From contig CM073592.1 in assembly GCA_037074705.1 (NCBI GenBank), forward strand, positions 57,401,129 to 57,465,128: DNA of 64,000 nucleotides, written 5' to 3'. Positions within the stretch are counted from its first letter, which is position 1; the number at the start of each line of letters is the position of its first letter. The notes beneath the pieces were generated by a model. The model was not told the DNA's origin. It worked only from the letters and a program-made list of their open reading frames with translations, and ran no database searches. Both the position numbers and the translations under genes were made by a program. This DNA is from Zhengitettix transpicula. Lineage: Eukaryota; Arthropoda; Insecta; Orthoptera; Tetrigidae. Of the stretch, positions 34,761-47,568 are shown piece by piece.

Positions 34761-37189
34761 TAACGAACTAGATACAATTATTATCTGTTTTACGTGAAAC
34801 ATTTTTAAAAATGGTCAACTTAAATGTGATCGCTTAAACACAGAGGCCAGTGGTATTTAAATGAAACTTAATCAATAAAATTTGTGCTTTTCACTACGTT
34901 AGTAAAATTTGAATCAGTATCATAATCTTATACGCGTGAAATTATAAATGTACAAATTTTTTTAGTTAAAACAATAAGGGAATGTCTTCATTTAGAAGTG
35001 AAGTTATATATAAACTAATATTTTCAAGAACTTTACATTTACATTATAAGAGTTGTTAAAGAAACCTGCATGTTGACCACCTGACGTTTACAAATTCCGT
35101 TGCAGTATTAGTGTTTCCGTGGTATTTTTATCCAATCAGTTATATTTATTTTTCTAATAATAATAATGTAGAACTGAAGTTTTTGATATTTACATCTGAC
35201 GTCGAAAGGTCTTTAAATAAAGCGTGCCCTAGCGTGAGTTGACCGAGGCTACCAACTACTGTTACATTAAGTTTTCCGAGTGCGGTTAGACGTAATATTC
35301 CACTGGACATAACGAAACCATTAAAAAAAATTGAAATGCATTCGGAGAACGAAATAAAGTTCCAGCACTTCAATCAGAGAATACGTTGGCGATAATTTCC
35401 CATATTATTAAGAAAATAATATAGATAAACCTAATGATTAGTGGTTAGAACTGCCTACTAATATGTTTTAACCTGGATACAATATGAAAAAAAGCAACAC
35501 TTGTTATCTGTGGATGAGAACAATAATATTTTCAGCACCAAAACATATTCATGATTCAAAATTATTTGACAAGTCATTACGATTCTTCAATTATTTTATT
35601 TAACATTTTCGCACAAGATTAACCATATGTCTTTTAAGTGGAAACCAATTAAATCACTTGTTTTGCACATACATCATGGAAAATCCAAAAACTTTTTCGT
35701 TCATCAATATATTTTTTTTATAGATTCAAAAGAATCCCAAGTAGGTTTTGTAATATTGATGGTGAGTGAGTGGGGTCAATCTTTGATCGTTTTTTGAAAT
35801 TTTCATGTACATTTTTAGTGTTTAATGTTTGTAGAAAACGTGTAACTTTGAAAATGTACTGTAGAACCGCACGCACGTAACAGAAATTTATTTTTCGCAA
35901 TCATTCTTAAGATTTAGTCATTTATTTACTTTGCAAATCGACGCTAAATAGTAACTGTACTTTAGGTTCTTGTCTAATGAATGATATTTTTTTGAATTCA
36001 TGGTAAGCATTAAAATGAGAGTCTGGAATCCTAGCTATAAAGTCCGTTCCAGCTACGCTGGTCCGGATTAGTGCTGCACGGCAGCCTAAGCGTAGGATTA
36101 TGCCTCACTTCAGCGGCAAACGTAAAATTGATTCCCGTTTCGTGTTCACAAATTCTCCCCTGTAATAGGCCCGGTGATTTTCCACGATAAACGATAATAC
36201 GGATTCAGTTCTTAACGTTATTTCACCCTTTGGGTTACAGTAAATGAAACGTCATCAACTACAACATGGACAGTTTAAACCAAAGGAATACTGAAACAGC
36301 CTATATTCAAGTGTAAACTATAAAATGTTCTCAATGTTTGGAAAATGCTTTGTATTCAAATAACCAAGAATATCAAAACGTAAAATGAGTCAATACATTT
36401 GATCTATTTTAATCATATATTAAAGTTACTGATATTCCTGCGACTTCTTCTGTGTGATAATAAATTTATATTTCTGTTCTAATCCGTTTTTATAAACGAA
36501 ATAGACCCTCTAGAATAAGAAAATACCTTAGTTAAAATATAATATAAGTCATTTCTTGGCATCTTGGATATCCCGATCATTTGATTTCAAACAAATATAA
36601 TAAATTAAATTATTTAGTTAATATTTATAATAAGTTATGAATTATTATCTACACTATAATTATATATGTTGTATCTATAATGTTAATAACAGTTAACTGT
36701 AATACCTAATAAAGTATAATTAGTCTCAACTGCAAAGTTTTTTTCAAATTAATAGACCAGAAAGTCAATATTTTATGTCTATTTGAATATTATTTACCGG
36801 AAATATTTCTTTGGCATTAATAGAAAATTTTAAATATTTCGATCTCAACTTATAATTTATTGCACTAGATGAATAATTTACCTATCTCAATATTATTGAA
36901 TGAGTTGATCGTGAATTTGAATACTGTCTACTACTATTTTATTATTTTATAATACACGATTCGAACCATTTCTAAACTGCATTTGGTTAAATTTCATTTA
37001 TCATTAATCAAAGGATTAATAAGAACATTATTAATTATTTAATTGGATGCATAATTTCAATATTATTAACGATTTACGATCCCTTTCCTTGGGAAAAAAA
37101 TTCAACGAACAACATAATTATGGACTTAATATGCTAAAATTCACTTTATAGTTCTTAATTTAACTTTAATTTGTGTAATGGCCTTGGCT
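34761..37189. other. AT-rich stretch with an island at about 36030-36240
   Basis: The island is GC-richer and non-coding in all frames that I read. The rest is AT-rich with no recognised feature. Confidence 0.4.
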
Positions 37190-37570
37190 TCCTAGACTCC
37201 TGTTGAATCGTTAGATTATAGTCCTATCACTTAGGGACAAAGCATGACGTAAAGCGATGCCACGTGGAAATTACTGCGGCTGTGCACGTGTCAACATTGG
37301 ACATAGGGCCCAATTAACGATTAATTCTCCCCCTAACAGCGTGAAACAGCTCATTACACGTCGTTTTCATCTTATCCTCTAAATGAAACGGATGACCAAC
37401 ATAAATATTTCTCGTTAATAATTGCAAAGGATAATGGAATTTAATGACTGACAATGGAACGCAATTAAAGCTAATAATAGGTTCTGCCTGGCGCAGCAAT
37501 TAGATAGGTACATCTATCACTCAATTATGATTAATTATACTTGACTTTGATGACAAACGATCGTTTCGTT
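37190..37570. promoter_or_regulatory. candidate enhancer: dense homeodomain-type and E-box sites
   Basis: About 380 bp with many TAAT/ATTA cores, often paired: CAATTAACGATTAATTC at 37311-37327, CAATTAAAGCTAATAATAG at 37462-37480, CAATTAGATAGG at 37497-37508 and CAATTATGATTAATTATAC at 37522-37540. It also has CCACGTGG (37260-37267), GCACGTGTC (about 37284) and ACAATGG (about 37452). No protein is encoded. Such clustering is typical of developmental enhancers, but AT-rich DNA makes TAAT common, so this remains inference. Confidence 0.35.
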
Positions 37571-38574
37571 ATTTTAAACACAATGAAATTAAGGCCAAAA
37601 ATTAGCCTTTACAACCAAATTTATTTGTTCCGTAAATTAAGTCAATATAATTTATGAGATGTATACATACATAGCTAAAACTAATACTAGCATTGTTGTT
37701 TAAAATTCCTAAAAATAAGGAAATGCTACAGATTTAGTATGTAGAGATAAGCAAATAATATTAGGAACTATAATATAAATACTATAATACTATTATATAA
37801 AAATCTATTCAGTTGGTGAATATTTTATATTTATAATCGTTGATACATATTCATATTATACCGCCTGTACTATCGTGACGCATCACCGGTGAAGAGGATT
37901 TATAAACCTTACTTTCCGATAAAAAAAAATTCACGTTGAAATAAATTTTATGTTTATAAGTGATGGTATTGGAAGCAAATTGTTTGATTCGTTTTAGTTG
38001 TTTGGGCTGTGTTATAGTGAATAATTTGTAATTAACACATTAATAATAGTTAATAATTTACTGAAAATTACGGTAATAAAAATTATGCAGAATATATTAA
38101 AAGACATGAGAATTGAAGTAATCTATTTGGATTTAATCGAATTTGTCTCAGAACTATATATTATAAATTTTAACTGTTAATATTTTCGTTAATTAAGAAG
38201 CCCAGTATTGAAGCATTTTCAAATTGAAGAACTGCCTTTAACTTTGATTAAGATGATCCCCACTTAAAATGTATATTTTAAAATTTGGATGTCAAATCGT
38301 ATGACTGTTATAATTAATAAGAGGAATGTTCAGAAGTTAAAGATAACAAATGGGGTAGGAAATTAACTTTTAACTCGGTGAGTGAGGGAGATTACATATT
38401 TAATACAATGTTTAATTTATTTTTCCCATTGTTTAAAATCAGATTATACTATTTTAAGATAAATTATAAGAAAGTGTTTTTAACATTAATTGTTCGGTAA
38501 ATATTTTTTTTAAAAAAACCTTGAATGTTACGATATTCTCTTTTTACTCAATTTTAAATTAATTCACTTTTAGG
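37571..38574. other. AT-rich non-coding stretch, nothing recognised
   Basis: Unique-looking A/T-rich sequence without features. Confidence 0.4.
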
Positions 38575-38900
38575 CGGTTGCCGCATTTATGCTTAATAAC
38601 TGACAGCTCCGGGTAAATGAAGCTTCATTCCAATCTGGCGCTGAAATTCCGGCACTATGTTTGAATAATAGAGATACTAATTGAGAGACCGCGTGCGACT
38701 CCCGTTCTTTCATAGTAACTATGTTGACAAGTGAGCCTCCATTCAGGATTTAATTCATTCGGCAATATCAGTGACAAGAGGCGCATTGCTATGCGACAGG
38801 TCAGAGTTAATTGTGCTGCCAATAGACGCACGTCACTAAAATTTGGCCCATGGTTAATCCATGAATAGTACCAGTTAATAATCGTAATACCAGACCTATT
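38575..38900. promoter_or_regulatory. candidate conserved non-coding element
   Basis: A GC-richer island with GTTAATCCATGAATAG and GCAATATCAG-type sites and a TGACAGCTC motif. It is not coding in any frame that I read. Inference from composition. Confidence 0.22.
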
Positions 38901-39990
38901 ACAAATGGACAGTAGAACCTCTAGCTCAAAATCCTAAATTAATATGAAATCACTCAACATTGTTCTGATTTCCATTAATATTATGTCAAAGATTTCGATA
39001 GAATTAACACTCAAAGCAGAGAGTAGTAAAACATGTAACACGGGATTTAAATTTTCCGTATTAATTCACTTTGGAACGTCAATGTGAATTGAAACTACAT
39101 TTAAAGGCCTGAAAAGGCGAGTAAATGAAATAATTATTATTTTAAAATAAAAGACATTTGCAGAATGGAACTGAAGGTCAGAATTAAACTGTTATTAATT
39201 GTTAAAATACGTTGATCATTATATATGTTGTATTAATGAATGGAAAAGTAATAATTTTCAGGAAAATCTGCACTGATGAATTGCTAACACAATACGAGTT
39301 GAAAATAATTCTCTGACTATTAGACACAAATTTTAATGAATTTACATTAGTGCTTTAACGAACTGAATTTTCCAACCCTTTGTACCCCAAAGTACTTGTC
39401 TTAAAGGATAAGCTTGTTTCTCCGAGATCATCTCGTATTGGTTTCAACTATGCTTTTTTTTTTTCAAATTGATAGCACATAACATTTCAAAACGTTTCTC
39501 ATAATGTAACCTGAAAATAAAATTTTAACTATTATTCATTCTTTGATATGATTACGTAGTTACGTTCAGCCATCCATGAAAGGTAACTTTTTAAATCTCT
39601 GCTACAAAGCAATTGATTGTTAATATAAACATTTTCAGGATACAAAGCAAATAGACTGCCAAAAAATTACAGAACGTTTCATATTACCTAAATAGTGTTT
39701 CCCTTCGCAATTCATAAAATGAGCTGTACATGTCGCCAGCTCTATGTATCCCTGCATTCTTTTACTTCAACATCTGCTGCGCAACATTAATCATTCCGGA
39801 CGCTTACAAAGTTTATACTGCAGGAAAGTCGTAAACATAACTTTTGTTTTTCTGCATTCCGTGTTCCTGGTATAAACACTTTTTATATCAAATATACTGT
39901 CTCTGATTGCAAGGGCAAGAGAATAGTCAATAAAACTTCGTTATATAAACAAATTTGATATTAATGGCAGTTATTTTAACGAATACGGTT
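38901..39990. other. AT-rich non-coding stretch, nothing recognised
   Basis: No gene or repeat signature was seen before the 12-bp duplication that flanks the next retroposon. Confidence 0.4.
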
Positions 39991-40002
39991 AAATATTAAA
40001 AT

Positions 40003-40190
40003 TTGGAAATTTATTGTCGGAAGGACGTGGGACAAGTACCAAATGCCCGACCTACCTGATGCAGGTTTTTCTAGGATATTCCCTGCATGACTTTGAGGCG
40101 AATTGCCGGGTGGGATCCTTAAACAATAGCCCGGGGAACCTAGATAACCCTTGGCTACCTTTCCGCATCCCCCCTTTATAAGATTGAAAA
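40003..40190 (+). mobile_element. poly(A) retroposon family, copy 4, truncated at both ends
   Basis: Family sequence runs from TCGGAAGGACGTGGGACAAG (40018) to CCCCCCTTT (40177). It therefore lacks the 5' half and the last ~100 bp of the usual 3' end. An exact 12-bp direct repeat AAATATTAAAAT (39991-40002 and 40191-40202) brackets it, so this was one insertion. It ends in GAAAA, suggesting that a prematurely ended, A-tailed transcript was copied. Confidence 0.8.
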
Positions 40191-40202
40191 AAATATTAAA
40201 AT

Positions 40203-41269
40203 CATTGCTTCCTATTTTAGCAAACAAGTGTAGAACTAGAAATATAACAATGTTATTAAATTGTACAGAAATTTAAGAAAGAGATTTCCATTTAATTCGG
40301 TATGTCAAATATTGTTAATTTTCTAAATTCCTATTTAAAAATTACTTACATATAAAAATAATTTTTATCTGACATTTAAGTGGAACAAAATAAATATCTA
40401 AGTAAGGAAAACAGATTTTTAATTTACTGTCAATTTCAATAATTACATTTATAGTGAAATACACACAACGTATCGTCCCAAAATTAGGACCTCATCATGA
40501 AATACTTAACAGAGTGTAAAGGAACCTATTATAAAAACAACTCGAATTATAAAAATTCTTCTTCGTGTCACTGTAGGAATATTTGAATTCCAATAAGTGT
40601 AATAAATAAATACAAATTTTTAAATTTGCATTAAAATGGATGAAAATCAATATGGATAATCTTTGCATTTTATGTGTTAATGAGAATTTACATTATAAAC
40701 CAACCGTGCTTGCTTCGATAAAGGTTAAATTTGCGTCCTCAAGCAAAATAATGGATTCCATCTAATAGCAATTATTTTCGTTCCGAAGTAATTAATAGCA
40801 ACAGAAAAGGGTCCAGAATATTCAATGAATGGAATCTGTGGATTTTAAACGTCGGGAACGTGGAGGTGAACCATATTTAAAATCTAAATAGAACTGAAAT
40901 TTGCATGTCAAAAATTCTTAAAACAATCCTGCCCTCCAGACCAATGAATAACGTCAGCGGAATTGTTTCGCAAATTGTGTATATTAATAGCACAAACTGT
41001 TCAGCTTTAATTACTAAAATGGAGTATGCTCCCCTCTGAGAACTGGACATGTGTAACCGCAGGATTGGAAATTAATGTTACAATGGAAGAGCATTTAGTT
41101 CGCTTGTGGTTACTTTTATCTCAAACGATTAAATGACCTTTCGCTCAAGAAGCTACAGAAAATAAAAAAAACGCGGAATTTAAACATTAAATTAATTATA
41201 CGAAAATATTAATAAATATCAAATTAAAATAAAACAACCTTCCTTTTCAACTAACACTGAAATCAGTCA
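40203..41269. other. AT-rich stretch with an island at about 40720-41150
   Basis: The later part is somewhat GC-richer and contains paired TAAT cores such as AAGTAATTAATAGC (near 40785). No gene was recognised. Confidence 0.4.
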
Positions 41270-41271
41270 TA

Positions 41272-42547
41272 CAGCTGTGATCAAAAAGTAAGGTGAAATT
41301 GTCATTTAAAACTCCCGGGTATTAGGAAGGCAGGTAATTTTTTTCCTATGTTGGTCGGACTGTCTATAATATTTTCCAAGCGTCTGTTTGTTAAAAGGTT
41401 TAATTATCTCCGAGTTACACGTGTTTTTGTAAACAACCAAAAGGGAATTTTTCGGTTTTTGCAATGGGTGATTTTGTTGAGCAAAGAACTTGTATCAAAT
41501 TTTGTTTGCGGAACGAATATTCTTGTGCGGACACGTTGAAAATGATGCGGAAGGCCTTTGGTGATCAAACTATGGTAAAAAAACGTATATAAGTGGTACG
41601 ACGAGTTGAAAGAGGGCCGAGAACGCGTGAAGACGAACCGCGCTCTGGACGACCGACGAGGGCCACGCCCAAAAAATCAAAGATTTGGTGCTTGAAAATC
41701 GTCGATGGACAATTAGAGATCTCGCTGATGGTATTGGAATATCATTTGGCTCAGCTCAAACCATTTTGAAGAATGTTTTGTGTCTCAAACGCGTCTAGTC
41801 TCGATTGGTGCCAAAATCGCTCAATTTTTTGGAAGAAAAACGTAGCGTTGATGTGTGTGAAACTTTGCTGTCTGACTATCAGGACCACTTTAAATGCATC
41901 ATTACTGAAGACGAGACTTGGATTTACGCATACGACCCTGAAACCACCGACGAATCCAGCGAATATCGTGGAAAAGGTGAAGGAAGACCGAAAAGACCAC
42001 GGCAAAGTCGATCCAAAATCAAGGTCATGATGACAGTTTTCTTTGATAATCGTGGTGTGGTGCACTATGAATTCCTTCCGCCGGGCCAAACTGTAACAAA
42101 GAATATTATTTTAGCGTTGTGCGTCGTTTGCTTGAAGCTATTCGTCTGAAACGGCCGGAATTATGGGCGAACATCACGATAATGCACCATGTCATACTGC
42201 ATTGGTTCTTCGCGACTTTTTTGCCAAAAACTCGACTCATATCGTTCCGCAACCACCGTATTCCCCTGATTTGACTCCGTGCGACTTCTGGCTATTCAGC
42301 AAACTCAAAAGGCCAATGCGGGGACGTCGTTTTGACTCGATTGAGGAGATAAAAACCGAATCGAATAAGGTCTTGAAGGCTATACCGGAAAAAGACTATC
42401 CGACTGTTTCGAGGACTGGAAAAAGCGTTGGGAAAAGTGCGTTTTATCGGACGGGGAATACTTGGAAGGGGATGAAAGTGATTTGGAAGAATAAATAAAG
42501 AATTTATAATTTATAAATAAATTCCCCTTACTTTTTGTTCACAGTGG
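41272..42547 (+). mobile_element. mariner element, copy 2, inactive
   Basis: A 1276-bp element of the same family as 857-2165, flanked by TA at 41270-41271 and 42548-42549. The right end reads CCACTGTGAACAAAAAGTAA in reverse complement. The left end starts CAGCTGTGATCAAAAAGTAA, so two of the first three bases have drifted. It is shorter than copy 1 mainly through small deletions in the transposase region. The copies carry different lesions, so they decayed separately. Confidence 0.93.
41464..42494 (+). pseudogene. mariner transposase remnant, copy 2
   Basis: The original start survives: ATG at 41464 opens MGDFVEQRTCIKF. The frame fails within about 45 codons (near 41580). A 13-bp deletion lies near 41652 and a Lys-to-stop change at 41796-41798. 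The stretch from 41805 to about 42090 is open and holds the first catalytic Asp in TEDETWIYAYDPE (usual Gly changed to Glu). One base is lost near 42092, about 15 bp before HHDNAPCH near 42170, and one base near 42398. HHDNAPCH and PYSPDLTPCDFWLF, the second and third catalytic Asp with 34 residues between them, are intact in the frame 42163-42498. The ancestral stop is TAA at 42492-42494. Confidence 0.92.
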
Positions 42548-42674
42548 TATATTCCGGAGTAAATCTGTCTTGGTACAATAAGAAAAATATTTTAGTAATA
42601 AATTGTTGAAATGTATGAATAATAAATAATTTTTAACAACTTTTCATATAAAATTAGTACTTACAATTAGTACA

Positions 42675-42784
42675 GCTACCTTCCTATACCCTCCCGCATT
42701 CCCCCATCAAATCCCTTCCTATGCTATTAAAGCGGAGTTGCTACCACGTGGATTACACTAAAGTAGCCTTTTACACTAAAAAAA
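42675..42784 (+). mobile_element. poly(A) retroposon family, copy 5, 5'-truncated
   Basis: The last ~105 bp of the family (CTACCTTCCTATACCCTCCC to AGTAGCC...) are followed by a short A run (42778-42784). It is more diverged than the other copies. A 4-bp repeat ACAG on either side may be a target duplication, but this is weak. Confidence 0.8.
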
Positions 42785-43779
42785 CAGAATCTTCACTGAA
42801 ACTACGAAACTACAAATACATATAAATATTTATTACATAATACAATGTTTAAAAATTACTTTAAATACTTAAAAAGTTTTCAAGGTGAGTTTTTTGTTTT
42901 ATTAAATTTTGAAACTTCGACATTGCAATATTTCGTGCATTTCATTAATACGTTAATTTGTTCAATTTGTCCTACTGATATACAGTATTTACCGTATCAT
43001 TTAATAATCCAAATAGTTAATTACAAACTTATTGCACCGAATCATTCAGATATAAGGTGACATTTTTACGAAATGTAACAAATTAGTTTTTTATATGAAC
43101 ACTATGCGTGAATTATTTATTTTTTCAGAGATTCTTTAATAATAACACTATTCACAAGAGTGATAAAAGTTTTATAATGTGCCATATAACAGGATAATAC
43201 TTTAAATACGAGATGATAGACATGGAGCTGGTAGACACAAATATGTCTGGCTTATAAATTTCCAAACGACCTTCGTATCGACACCAATATTATATTTTAA
43301 TCAAAAAAGAACCGTGGATATTTATGTGAAATTGGGAATTAGAAAAAAATGATTTTTTATTTGATATTTACGACGAACTATATATACGAGTGTGCACGAA
43401 AGACTATCGCATTTTGATTTTAGTTTCATTTTATAATAATAATGACGGATCTTTATCACTTGAATCACTTTATTGTAGTTGATGAAAATATCAAGTTAAA
43501 ACCTTGAAATATTTTCAACTATATGATTTTATAAAGTTCCTTAAAATTTGTTTTAAATTAGCAGTGCAATTTTTGTTTGATTGAATATATAAATTCTTGC
43601 ATTTTAAATAAGCTGCAGTTACGCCAGTAATGCAGGAAATTCGAATTATTTACAACCGTATACATTTTATGAAATGCTTCAAATTGATTATTTTTTAACA
43701 AACCGGGTATTTTTAATATTAATTTATCAAGAGTAAATTTTTTCCATAAGTTATATTAACTAAAACAATTTCGGAGGAG
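42785..43779. other. AT-rich non-coding stretch, nothing recognised
   Basis: No features beyond chance open frames. Confidence 0.4.
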
Positions 43780-44220
43780 TACTGCAATGTTTACGGATAC
43801 TTGCAGGTTAAATTTACGAATTCGAGCTGCACATAAGCAAAACTCGCCGCTAAAGGAATCTCCCAGAATTAATCTCCTCAGAACTGGCGCACCCTTCTCG
43901 TTTTCCGTTTGCTTTCCACGGATTGAACGTTTTATGACTGCGGCAACTGAGGCAAAGTTGGCGTCGGCAAGGTGTACGTGTGCGTGTGTGTGTGTGAAGC
44001 GGGAAAGAGAAGAGCTGATAACAGGGTAAGGAAAGAAGGGAAGAAGACGGCGCCCGCATAGCGCAGACTTTAATATCTCATTAAGGTGGCTGCAAACAGC
44101 CGTGAGGCAAACAGTCCCAGGCGATAGTGTAGTGGAACAAGTTCCCTCAAAGGGATCCGCCCAATTACAGAGCCACACATGCTTGCCCTTTCCTTTCAAC
44201 AATTTGCCCATTAGCAAATT
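43780..44220. other. GC-richer island with a TG-rich core
   Basis: Contains a (TG/GTGTGCG) run near 43975-44000 and GA-rich sequence after it. A 153-codon minus-strand frame (44217-43756) spans it but shows no domain and mirrors the biased composition. It may be regulatory; no function is shown. Confidence 0.3.
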
Positions 44221-47200
44221 AAAGTTTTTGGTACCTTAATTTTCTAATTAAATGACGGGAACTTGCATTCAGTTAGAATTTTTCATACTGCGTATTGATA
44301 TATAAACTGAAACGTACTTTTTATATCCCTAAAATTATATTCATATAAAATAAGCAGAAGTGTAAATAATCAATATTTGGTTACATGACCTATGCGGATA
44401 AAATATTATTAGCTCCACTCACTAATTAATTGGATTATTTTTCGTTTCGTCGATTCTCTTTTTTTATAATAAGATACGTTCATTGGCCTACTTCTGACAG
44501 AAATATTATCGTTAAAGAAGAAGTATTTGTGTGTGAGAACGTTTTTAAATTCTCTACATGTGTAGAATAGTCTGTAATATTTGTTATAATAACCACTCAC
44601 GTCAGATGTCACACAGTCTGAAACAGCTGATCGTAAATTGACGTACTTTCAAAACTGTTAAGAACAAAAACAGTACTTTATTTTACAAAAATAATATTAT
44701 TTGTAAAAAAATATTAACAGGCTCTGGTTGGGGGCCAATAACTTAAACATAATTTTACAAATTAATGGCCAGGCATTAATTTAATATATAATAATGAGCT
44801 ACTCTTTTTTTCAGTGTTGTGAGCTTATTTTCTGTTTTGAAAAAAGAGGTTTTTTTTGGGTTCTTTTGTGGGTTAATTTAATAAATGAAACTATTTTTTG
44901 AGGTGTAAATAATAATGGTGGCTTGATATTATACGGAAAGATAATTAGAAATATCTCTGCATTCGTTCGGTCGCACAGCTAACACCCCAGAAGATTGAAA
45001 TCAGAAACTTCAATGGTCTGCCACAGTCACCAATCAGCAAAAAAAGGTTCCGTCAGAGATCTGACACTGAATCGCTGTACCAGCACACATGAGAATTCAC
45101 AGCAAGCAGGACCAAAATCAGCAGAGCAACACATCGTCTCTGCACGGCATCCGATATGGAACCCACGAACTGGATTGCTCTAAACAGCCTTCGAATCCGT
45201 TGCGTCCACGCAGACTTGCAACCTGCAAATTCCGTTCAGAACTCCACTTAATTCAAGGTATACTGAATTTCAGGACAGATTCTAATACAATTGCTAGGAT
45301 TTTACAAATATTATATTTGCTGTGAAAAAACGACAACTTTCTACGCTCACTTCAAATGCCGGGCTGACTCCGCTTTTCTGAAAATTCACCCAATCACAAA
45401 AATTATTGTTTCTGCGAAAAAAAAAGTCCAACTCTGGTAATATTTGGATGAGCCTAGGAACCTACCAACAATACAAAAATATCTTAATCATCTTTTTCTC
45501 TCACATACACCCATCAATATTATAAATATATTACGATAAAACATTATAACATATACGATTACTTAAACGTCCATCAACTTATCATTACAAGTCCTTGCCT
45601 GCCTTCTTTTAATCCCTTCTATTCATAAAATTGTAAATATTTTGCTATTAACTATACTTAGAAGTGATGTTTTTGGACTTTTAAAATATCTTCAAGAAAA
45701 AAAACATTTTTCACGGTGTTAATCTCTTTCTCGTGGGGAATGTAAATTAGTAACTAAAATGTAAAAGAATTTATATTTCATTTTTAGACGAATTCAATCA
45801 TTATTCAAATTAATAATGTGTGAAATATTGGTGAGATAATTACAGTGATATCCCAATGGCCAGATATAAAAATAGTAAGTTTTGAAGTAAGTAGCTGAAC
45901 TGTCTGTGGAAAAATATTTAGAATGCAACAACATCCCAAGCTAATTCTCACATTAAATCAACAACACAATTACTTAGTATGGTATTACTTTTTTATAATT
46001 ATCATTTTAATAGTTATAGCCTTTTTTGTCAATCCGAAAAACATATATTTTTTAAAATATGGTATATATTGTGAACTGTAAGATATAGAAGTATATTTTT
46101 ACTGTAAATATGTTTATTTTGTTGTTGAGCTTTAGGTCACTTTTTATTTGTGGGCTGAACCACTGGTTTGATAAAAAATATTTTAAGTTAATCGTCTTGC
46201 CCGATCTCATAATTATATGCGCAACAGATTATAATTTTTATTTCTGCTCCATAATTATCATAATTTAAGAATAGAAAAAAATATGATCGTTTTAAATTAC
46301 ACTCCATATAACCGTAATTTATTCCATGTCCTTTTTGACAATAAATTTGTCCTTTCTGATTCATTAGCAAATAATTTTGTCATTAGCTCCTTTTAAAAAT
46401 ATAATTGTATATGGATATTATTATAAGAGTTTTCAACACATTGAAGTAAACATTTGATAAGAATAGACTTAACAAGGGAACGTCGTTACCCGGTTACAAT
46501 CCCGAGAAACTTTATCCAAGAATAGACGTTTTTATATAACTGCACCATTAGACTTCTCTTACATAAAAGAACCAGCGCAGGTGACTGTATAAAAGTATCG
46601 ACTTTATTGGAAATATTGTGCCTTAGTTTCCGTTCTGCAGCACTGCAGAGAGGTTTTTGCGGTTCTCGAGACATTTCTGTCCGTGTTAATATTCGGCGCG
46701 TATCGTGCCAGCGAGCTATTAGTAACTTGAAAGGGCGTCTGTGCCAGCTCCTTCGCGTGCTAACAGCTTCTTATACGCCCCCTTCCAGTTAAGGTGACCC
46801 CGCAATTATCACGATAGTTGTTCACAAGAATATATTTTTCCTTGAATTCGGGTTATTCGCTGCCAACTCCATTATTAGCGGTTTGTGAGTTAACGGCGGT
46901 TAAGTGCGGAACTAAGGTACAGAAAATTTTAGACTTGATACATATTCGAACATGTGCTGAAGATTTCCTTAGAATACAAGGAGAAAAATACAAAAACAAT
47001 TTTTACACAAATAAACCAGCGTAACTTTCTTAAAATTGGGTCTAAATTTAAAGAAAATTTATAAGATATAAAGAACGAATACAGTTAATAGAAACTAAAT
47101 TCCATGCGTAAAAAAAAGGTTCGTCTTTGGCCTTTAAAAAATAATTTCCCATTAATTTAATTAGAAAAAAATGTATATATGGAATAATTTTATCGCTACA

Positions 47201-47568
47201 GTTTAAAAATGTAAATCGGAAACATAAAGAGAAAACTTATTAATACAGTTTATTTATGAGAGAAATAATAATAATTTTTCTTTAATATTTAATTTGAATT
47301 TATCAAAATTATCAGCAGTAGAAGATATTAGCATTTAAGGTTGGAAAAATGTATATTTTTCTTTTATGGGCAAATTTTCTCCTATCTGATATAATTGGAA
47401 GTTTAAAGTTGACATCTGAAGTAATTACTAAAACTGGCCAAATACTAATATTGTTATATGGAAAGAAAATTTAATATAAATTTACCGAAAATAGCAGTAA
47501 TAGTAGTTAAAATGTACGTTTAGAAATAACTTTGGAAGTATTATTTCATACTACAAGTCAATAAAATG
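44221..47568. other. non-coding stretch with islands at about 44960-45260 and 46480-46830
   Basis: The first island has A-rich, CAG-rich sequence with a plus-strand frame (44995-45183) lacking known motifs. The second is GC-richer and contains TGTATAAAAGTATCG near 46586, which could be a TATA box, though no credible coding start follows. The rest is AT-rich. Confidence 0.35.

Noticed and set aside
43756..44217. 153-codon minus-strand frame with His-Thr-His and Arg-Thr runs in a neighbouring frame
   Set aside because: The runs come from the TG-rich tract. No domain is recognisable and both strands are open, as biased composition would give.
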